From assembly GCA_035533015.1 (NCBI GenBank), contig DATLUQ010000036.1, forward strand, positions 1 through 64,000: a stretch of 64,000 nucleotides of DNA, read 5' to 3'. The stretch is from Gemmatimonadaceae bacterium (lineage in GTDB: Bacteria; Gemmatimonadota; Gemmatimonadetes; Gemmatimonadales; Gemmatimonadaceae). The notes beneath the pieces are model-generated. The model made no database searches. It saw only the letters and a list, made by a program, of their open reading frames with translations, and was not told the DNA's origin. Every line of letters starts with the position of its first letter. The stretch's first letter is position 1. Below are positions 58,813 through 64,000 of this stretch, one piece after another. The position numbers and the translations under genes are program-made.

Positions 58813-59255
58813 GCGACATCGTCGAGCCGATGGCCAAGCAGAGCTTGTCCGGCCATCCGCGAAGCGCTCAAGAAGCTGCGGACGATGGGCATCGTCGAGA
58901 TCCACCGATGGGCACCGTCGAGATCCGCCACGGGTCGGGCGTGTGCGTCCGCCTCCATGAGGACGCGCTCCTGCTCGCCGCTCCGGACCATGCGGGCATG
59001 GTGACAAAGAAGCGGCGCCTCGATCTCGTTCGAATTCGCCTGCCCCTCGACGTGCAGTCGGTCACTGACGCGGTTCGCCACGGCACGGCCCATCAGCTCA
59101 TCGAAATGCGACGGCCGGTGGATGTGGCCAGCCACAATTTCGCGATCAGCGGAGTGCTGCACACCTCGAACATGGGGTTCCACCAACAGATCGCGCTCGC
59201 GTGCGGGTCCGGGTCCGGTTGCCGGGGAGATAGCTCGACAAGATCGATATTATGA
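58809..59255 (+). pseudogene. decayed GntR/FadR-type regulator
   Basis: An open frame of 148 codons starts in the xylulokinase stop (ATGA) but does not read as one intact protein. AIREALKKLRTMGIVEI, a GntR winged-helix recognition region, is in another frame (58855-58905). The open frame itself carries VEIRHGSGVCVRLHEDALLL (wing) and FCD-like pieces LDLVRIRLPLDV and NMGFHQQIALA. A 23-base tandem duplication (GATGGGCA.CGTCGAGATCC.CC, 58883-58928) shifts the frame between the two parts, and a small indel near 58850 is also needed. The C-terminal half of the ligand-binding domain is missing. It was probably a regulator of the xylose or xylan genes around it. Confidence 0.7.
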
Positions 59256-59365
59256 ATGCTCATCAGCGCCGAGAATCGGCCTCATGTTCCCGATCGGCAA
59301 CCAGTTGCCCGGCTGCCGCTGCCTGCGACGGTCCCAAGCACCAACCAAAGTTCACGGTGAGTCCG

Positions 59366-62092
59366 ATGCGCCCACGTCATTGCCTGCGCCTTGCCCTGCT
59401 CGTCAGTGCCGCCGTCATCCCGCTGATACCGATCTCGTCTTCTGCCCAGGCACCCAGCGGCGCCTCCACCCCCGCCTATCTCGACTTACGGCGCTCGTTC
59501 CGGGCGCGGGCCGACGACCTCGTGGCGCAGATGACGCTGGAGGAAAGGATCTCGCAGATGCAGGACATGGCCCCCGCCATTCCGCGCCTCGGGGTTCCTG
59601 CGTACGCCTGGTGGAACGAAGCGTTGCACGGCGTGGCGCGTGCCGGCTTGGCGACCTCGTTTCCGCAGGCGATCGGCATGGCCGCCACGTGGGACGACTC
59701 GCTCATCTACCGCGAAGCGACGGTCATCTCCGACGAGGCACGGGCAAAGTACAACGACAACATCAAGAACGACCGCCACCCACGCTTCGGCGGCTTGACC
59801 TTCTGGTCGCCGAACATCAACATCTTCCGCGATCCGCGGTGGGGACGGGGCCAGGAGACCTATGGGGAAGATCCGTTCCTGACCGGGAGCATCGCCGTTC
59901 AATTCATCCGGGGCATTCAGGGGGACAACACCAAGTACCTGAAGGCGGTGTCCACGGTGAAACACTTCGCCGTGCACAGTGGGCCAGAACCCGAGCGCCA
60001 CGTATACAACGCGGTGGTTAGTCAGCGCGACCTGCGCGAGACCTACCTGGCGCAGTTCCAGGAGGGCATCGAACAGGGGGGCGCCTATTCGGTCATGTGC
60101 TCGTACAACGCCTTGTTCGGCGCCGCGGCCTGCGGTAGCCCAATGCTGCTCGATACCATCCTGCGCCACGAATGGGGGTTCAAGGGATACGTCGTCTCCG
60201 ACTGCGATGCGGTGGACGACATCTACCGGACGCACGAGTTCGCGACCAGCGGGGCGGCGGCCAGCGCTCTGGCGGTGAAGGCGGGAACGGACCTCGACTG
60301 CGGCAGCACGTACGCCGACCTGGGGGCGGCGGTCGACTCGGGATTCATCACCGAGGCACAGATCGATACGTCCATCGACCGACTGTTCCTGGCGCGTTTC
60401 AAACTCGGCATGTTCGACCCGCCGGATTCCGTGCCCTGGTCGAATCTCTCATTGAGTGACGTGGACACGCCGGCGCACCGCGCGCTGGCGCTTCAGGTGG
60501 CGCGTGAATCGATGGTCCTGCTCAAGAACCAGGGCAACCTGCTGCCGCTCCGCAAGGACCTGGGCACGGTGGCCGTCATCGGTCCCAACGCCGACCAGAC
60601 CGAGGTGCTGCTCGGCAACTACAACGGAACCCCGGCCGACCCGATTTCGGCGTTACGCGGCATTCGCGCGGCGGTGTCCCAGTCCACGAAGGTACTCTAC
60701 GCGCTCGGCGCCAACCTGGCCGACAGCTTTCCCGTGTACGAGGCGGCGCCGGAGAGCCTGTTCACGACCCCCGACGGGCAGCCGGGCCTGCACGTGGACT
60801 ATTTCGACAACCAGGCGCTGGAAGGCGCTCCCTCATACTCCGGCACTGACCGCACGGTGGACGCCAGATGGGGAGAGGGTGCGCCGCGCAGCGACTTGAA
60901 TCCTGATGACTTCGGGGTTCGCTGGACAGGCACGTTGCGGGTGCCTGAGACGGGCGCGTACCGGCTGCAACTTCGGGGAACGGTCAAGTTCGACATGTGG
61001 ATCGACGACAGCCTGGTCCTCAGTTCCGCGGCGTTCGGTCGGCGCGGCGGCCGTGGTGGTCCGCCGGGCGGCGCACCGGTCGCGGGTGGGGGACGCGGAG
61101 GATCCGATGTGGGCTTGGCGCGCGGCGAGTTCCCGATGCCGTTCCCCATCCGCAGTGGTCCGATCACCCTCGAGGCCGGCAAGAGCTACCAGATTCGCAT
61201 TGACGGGTCGGAATCGACCGGCGATGCCCAACTGCACCTGGACTGGGCGCCCCCCAACTCCCTGCTCGAATCCCAGGCGCTGGCCGTTGCTCAACAGGCC
61301 GACGCCGTGGTGCTCGTCCTCGGGCTCACCTCGCGAATGGAGGGCGAGGAGATGCCGCTGCACATCGACGGGTTCGACGGCGGCGACCGCACCAGACTGG
61401 CGCTCCCCGAGACGCAGGAAGACCTGCTCCAACGCGTCGTCGCGCTCGGCAAGCCGACGGTACTCGTGCTTCTCAACGGCAGCGCCCTGGGCATCAATTG
61501 GGCCAATGACCACGTCCCGGCCATTCTCGAGGCCTGGTACCCCGGCCAGGCGGGCGGCACCGCCGTCGCCGAGACCCTGTTCGGGGACTACGATCCCGGC
61601 GGGCGGCTGCCCATCACGTTCTATCATAGCGTGAAGGACTTGCCGCCGTTCGACAGCTACGCGATGGCGGGACGCACCTATCGGTACTATGACGGCGCGC
61701 CTCTCTATCCATTCGGCTACGGGCTGAGCTACACCACGTTCGCCTATTCCAACCTGCGAACGAGTACCGACACGCTCGGCGCCAATGATACCGTCACGGT
61801 CCGCGTGGACGTGCGGAACACAGGCACGCGGGCCGGCGACGAGGTGGTCCAGCTGTACGTGAGCCACCCGCATTCCATGGTGACCAGAGCACGGGAGGAT
61901 CTCCGCGGATTCCAGCGCGTCACGCTGCAACCAGGACAGGCGCGCACGGTGACGATGCGGGTGCCAGCCTCATCGTTGGCGTACTGGAATCCCAATTCGC
62001 AGCGGTGGGTGGTGGAGCATGAGCCGGTGGAACTCAGGGTCGGCGCCTCGTCGGCCGACATCCGGCTCACGACGACGGTCGAAGTGAGATGA
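59366..62092 (+). CDS. GH3 beta-xylosidase/beta-glucosidase with PA14 domain
   Basis: 908 residues with a signal peptide (CLRLALLVSAAVIPLI, then SSSAQA). The GH3 N-terminal domain has WWNEALHGVARAG and the nucleophile Asp in VVSDCDAVDDI, a form common in beta-xylosidases. A C-terminal GH3 domain follows (VLLKNQGNLLPL), interrupted by a PA14-like domain (about residues 500-650, YFDNQALEG to IRIDGSES). The protein ends with an Fn3-like domain (FGYGLSYTTFAYS). The PA14 part contains a Gly/Arg/Pro-rich loop of about 30 residues. The start at 59366 fits the signal peptide. Probably periplasmic or secreted, acting on xylo- or gluco-oligosaccharides. Confidence 0.9.
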   Translation: MRPRHCLRLALLVSAAVIPLIPISSSAQAPSGASTPAYLDLRRSFRARADDLVAQMTLEERISQMQDMAPAIPRLGVPAYAWWNEALHGVARAGLATSFPQAIGMAATWDDSLIYREATVISDEARAKYNDNIKNDRHPRFGGLTFWSPNINIFRDPRWGRGQETYGEDPFLTGSIAVQFIRGIQGDNTKYLKAVSTVKHFAVHSGPEPERHVYNAVVSQRDLRETYLAQFQEGIEQGGAYSVMCSYNALFGAAACGSPMLLDTILRHEWGFKGYVVSDCDAVDDIYRTHEFATSGAAASALAVKAGTDLDCGSTYADLGAAVDSGFITEAQIDTSIDRLFLARFKLGMFDPPDSVPWSNLSLSDVDTPAHRALALQVARESMVLLKNQGNLLPLRKDLGTVAVIGPNADQTEVLLGNYNGTPADPISALRGIRAAVSQSTKVLYALGANLADSFPVYEAAPESLFTTPDGQPGLHVDYFDNQALEGAPSYSGTDRTVDARWGEGAPRSDLNPDDFGVRWTGTLRVPETGAYRLQLRGTVKFDMWIDDSLVLSSAAFGRRGGRGGPPGGAPVAGGGRGGSDVGLARGEFPMPFPIRSGPITLEAGKSYQIRIDGSESTGDAQLHLDWAPPNSLLESQALAVAQQADAVVLVLGLTSRMEGEEMPLHIDGFDGGDRTRLALPETQEDLLQRVVALGKPTVLVLLNGSALGINWANDHVPAILEAWYPGQAGGTAVAETLFGDYDPGGRLPITFYHSVKDLPPFDSYAMAGRTYRYYDGAPLYPFGYGLSYTTFAYSNLRTSTDTLGANDTVTVRVDVRNTGTRAGDEVVQLYVSHPHSMVTRAREDLRGFQRVTLQPGQARTVTMRVPASSLAYWNPNSQRWVVEHEPVELRVGASSADIRLTTTVEVR

Positions 62093-62215
62093 CGACTGGG
62101 GAGCCGTGAGCGCCAACTCGGATCTGGATTCTTGGGATGGGCGGCGTTCGACGGATGCGCCGACTGGCCGACGCCGGGTCCCGGCCCCATTATCTCTCTA
62201 TCCCATCTCCATTCC
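62093..62215. other. short gap before beta-propeller gene
   Basis: These 123 bases show no gene, hairpin or clear promoter. Confidence 0.4.
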
Positions 62216-64000
62216 ATGAGGGCGGTTTCCGTGCGCACACTCCTGACGCGTTTCACGCTCGCCATCGCGATCCTCGCGGCCCCGGCCGCGACGGCCACCG
62301 CGCAGACTTCCGACTTCTATTCGCCCGCCATGCAGTGGCGCCAGATCGGCCCCACCCGCGCCGGGCGCGCTCGTGCGCTGGACGGCGTGCCCAGCCAGCC
62401 GAACGTCTTCTACATCGGGTTCGACAACGGCGGGGTATGGCGCTCCAGCGACTACGGCTCGACGTGGGAACCACTCTTCGACCACCAGTCCACGGGGTCC
62501 ATCGGCGCGATCGCGGTGGCGCAGTCGGACCCCAACGTGATCTACGTGGGCTCGGGCGCCGGCATCATCCGGCCCGACCTCGCCACCGGCGACGGCATGT
62601 ACAAGTCCACCGACGCCGGCAAGACGTGGACGCACCTCGGCCTTCGCAATTCGCAGATGATCGCGATGGTGGACGTCGATCCGAAGAATCCCGACCGGCT
62701 GTTCGTGGCCGCGCTGGGGCATCCCTACGGCCCCAACGAGGAGCGCGGCATCTTCCGCTCCACCGACGGGGGCCAGTCGTTCCAGAAGGTGCTGTACAAG
62801 GACGAGTACACGAGCGGCGGTGACGTGCGCATCGATCCGGTGGACCCGAACATCGTGTACGCCACGCTCTGGCAGCAGCAGCAGGGCTATTCCGAGAACA
62901 CCTCGTTCGGCGGCGCCGGCGGCGGCATCTACAAGTCCACCGACGGCGGCACCACGTGGAAGCAGCTCACCAACGGGTTGCCGGACATCATCCAGGCGAA
63001 TCTCGCCATCGCGCCGAGCAACCACGACGTGCTGTACGCGACCGTCGCCGGCACGGCACCTCAGGGCGCCGGACGGGGTGGCCGCGGTGGTGGCGGCCCC
63101 ACGGGCGTGGTGGGGCTGTTCAAGTCCGTGGACGGCGGGGAGCACTGGTTCCGCGCCATCGACGGCCCCAACGGCGACGCGCGCGGGAACCGCGTGGAGG
63201 ACCCGCGGCCGCTGGTCCGCATCGGCGGCGGCGACCTGCCCACGCTCGCCGTCGATCCCACCGACGACAACGTCGTGTACAGCTGCTCCACCGTGTTCTG
63301 GCGCTCCGACGACGGCGGCGTCACCTGGACCGCCGTGCGGGGCGCTCCCGGCGGTGACGATTATCAGAAAACGTGGATAAACCCCACCAACCCCAAGATC
63401 ATCCTCCTCGTCTCCGACCAGGGGGGCGTGGTGTCGGCCAACCACGGGCGGTCGTGGAGCAACTGGTACACGCAGCCCACGGCGGCCATGTACCACGTGA
63501 CCACCGACGACGCCTTCCCGTACCGCGTGTGCGGCGGCCAGCAGGACTCGGGCTCGGCGTGCGTGGACAGCCGCTCGATGGACGGTGAGATCACCTTCCA
63601 CGACTGGCATCCGGTGAACATCCAGGAGTACGGGATCGCGGCGCCGGATCCCAGCGATCCCGACATGGTCTACGGCAGCAGCCGCAGCAACGTGTCGCTC
63701 TACAATCGGAGGACCGGGCAGACCACCGACGTCGGCCCCGACATGAGCGCCCGCGGGCCCGGCGGCGATACCTACAACCGCAACGTGCGCACGATGCCCA
63801 TCATCTGGTCGCCGGTGGACCACAAGACGCTCTACTACGTGTCCAACGTCGTCTGGCGCAGCACCGACAAGGCGCACAGCTGGGCGCGCGTGAGCCCCGA
63901 CCTGGCGCGGCAGACGTGGCCGGTGCCCGCCAACATGGGCAAATACGCCAGCGAGATCACCCCGGGCCCGCAGGGTACGATCACCGCCCTCGCGCCTTCG
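62216..64000 (+). CDS. secreted sortilin/BNR-type beta-propeller protein, 5' part
   Basis: 595 codons are present and the frame is open to the right edge. A signal peptide (LLTRFTLAIAILAAPAATATA) is followed by repeated BNR/Asp-box units: SSDYGSTWEP, STDAGKTWTH, STDGGQSFQK, STDGGTTWKQ, SVDGGEHWFR and SDDGGVTWTA. This is the pattern of the VPS10/sortilin-like and glycosyl-hydrolase-like propellers that are abundant in secretomes of soil bacteria. A Gly/Arg-rich loop (GAGRGGRGGGGPTG) is inserted near residue 285. The function is unknown; carbohydrate or protein binding outside the cell is likely. ATG at 62216, with a GTG at 62231 as alternative. Confidence 0.85.
   Translation, partial: MRAVSVRTLLTRFTLAIAILAAPAATATAQTSDFYSPAMQWRQIGPTRAGRARALDGVPSQPNVFYIGFDNGGVWRSSDYGSTWEPLFDHQSTGSIGAIAVAQSDPNVIYVGSGAGIIRPDLATGDGMYKSTDAGKTWTHLGLRNSQMIAMVDVDPKNPDRLFVAALGHPYGPNEERGIFRSTDGGQSFQKVLYKDEYTSGGDVRIDPVDPNIVYATLWQQQQGYSENTSFGGAGGGIYKSTDGGTTWKQLTNGLPDIIQANLAIAPSNHDVLYATVAGTAPQGAGRGGRGGGGPTGVVGLFKSVDGGEHWFRAIDGPNGDARGNRVEDPRPLVRIGGGDLPTLAVDPTDDNVVYSCSTVFWRSDDGGVTWTAVRGAPGGDDYQKTWINPTNPKIILLVSDQGGVVSANHGRSWSNWYTQPTAAMYHVTTDDAFPYRVCGGQQDSGSACVDSRSMDGEITFHDWHPVNIQEYGIAAPDPSDPDMVYGSSRSNVSLYNRRTGQTTDVGPDMSARGPGGDTYNRNVRTMPIIWSPVDHKTLYYVSNVVWRSTDKAHSWARVSPDLARQTWPVPANMGKYASEITPGPQGTITALAPS

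Noticed and set aside
58722-59186. Minus-strand gene opposite the end of xylB and the GntR remnant
   Set aside because: No recognisable motif, and the plus strand shows clear xylulokinase end and regulator fragments.
62198-63877. Minus-strand open frame of 559 codons at the right end
   Set aside because: The plus strand encodes a signal peptide and regular Asp-box repeats that continue to the edge; the reverse frame has neither.

Overview
This 64 kb window is GC-rich bacterial chromosome with tightly packed operons in which most neighbouring genes overlap by 1 to 14 bases (ATGA, GTGA and similar junctions). No rRNA or tRNA gene, insertion sequence, prophage or CRISPR array was recognised. 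The gene set suggests an aerobic, non-fermenting soil or subsurface bacterium: membrane-bound [NiFe] uptake hydrogenase, fused CcoN-CcoO cbb3 oxidase, complete V/A-type ATPase, many multihaem cytochromes and secreted GH3 and sortilin-like beta-propeller proteins. Gemmatimonadota is my best guess. That is an inference from gene content and style; no marker gene is present.

Layout. 1-873: end of a GT39-like membrane glycosyltransferase and a small lipoprotein. 929-8364 (minus): hydrogenase operon small subunit, large subunit, cytochrome b, maturation protease, hypA, hypB, hypF. 8649-15785: a small TPR lipoprotein (plus), then a minus-strand group of two duplicated nonahaem lipoproteins, an outer-membrane beta-barrel and an 18-haem cytochrome, which looks like a porin-cytochrome conduit. 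16121-19508 (plus): hypC, hypD, hypE and an enoyl-CoA hydratase-like gene. The conduit genes therefore lie inside the hydrogenase locus. 19786-27989: nine-gene V/A-ATPase operon in the order of the Enterococcus ntp operon. 27949-29412: nitronate monooxygenase-like gene. 29602-37974: cbb3 oxidase and its assembly genes (ccoNO, Q, P, G, H, a SafE-like gene, I, S), then an acyltransferase.

39438-49981 is the most unusual region. A plus-strand operon encodes a Rieske-like protein without its histidine ligands, a bc-type cytochrome b with four haem histidines but no PEWY motif, a membrane-anchored 9-haem protein, a NapC-like 22-haem protein and a B12-binding-type radical SAM protein. A convergent minus-strand operon encodes an anchored 11-haem protein, a different cytochrome b and a 14-haem protein related to the 22-haem one. 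The seven multihaem proteins of the window together carry 92 c-type haem motifs by my count.

50437-64000: a sigma-70-type factor; feoA, feoB and a Cys-rich FeoB partner; a tandem universal stress protein; a CBS-pair protein; cardiolipin synthase; xylulokinase; a broken GntR-type regulator; a GH3 beta-xylosidase or beta-glucosidase; and the 5' part of a secreted beta-propeller protein.

Working model (inference): H2 oxidised at the periplasmic face feeds quinone through cytochrome b. Electrons then go either to the cbb3 oxidase or, through the multihaem modules and possibly the porin conduit, to acceptors outside the membrane.
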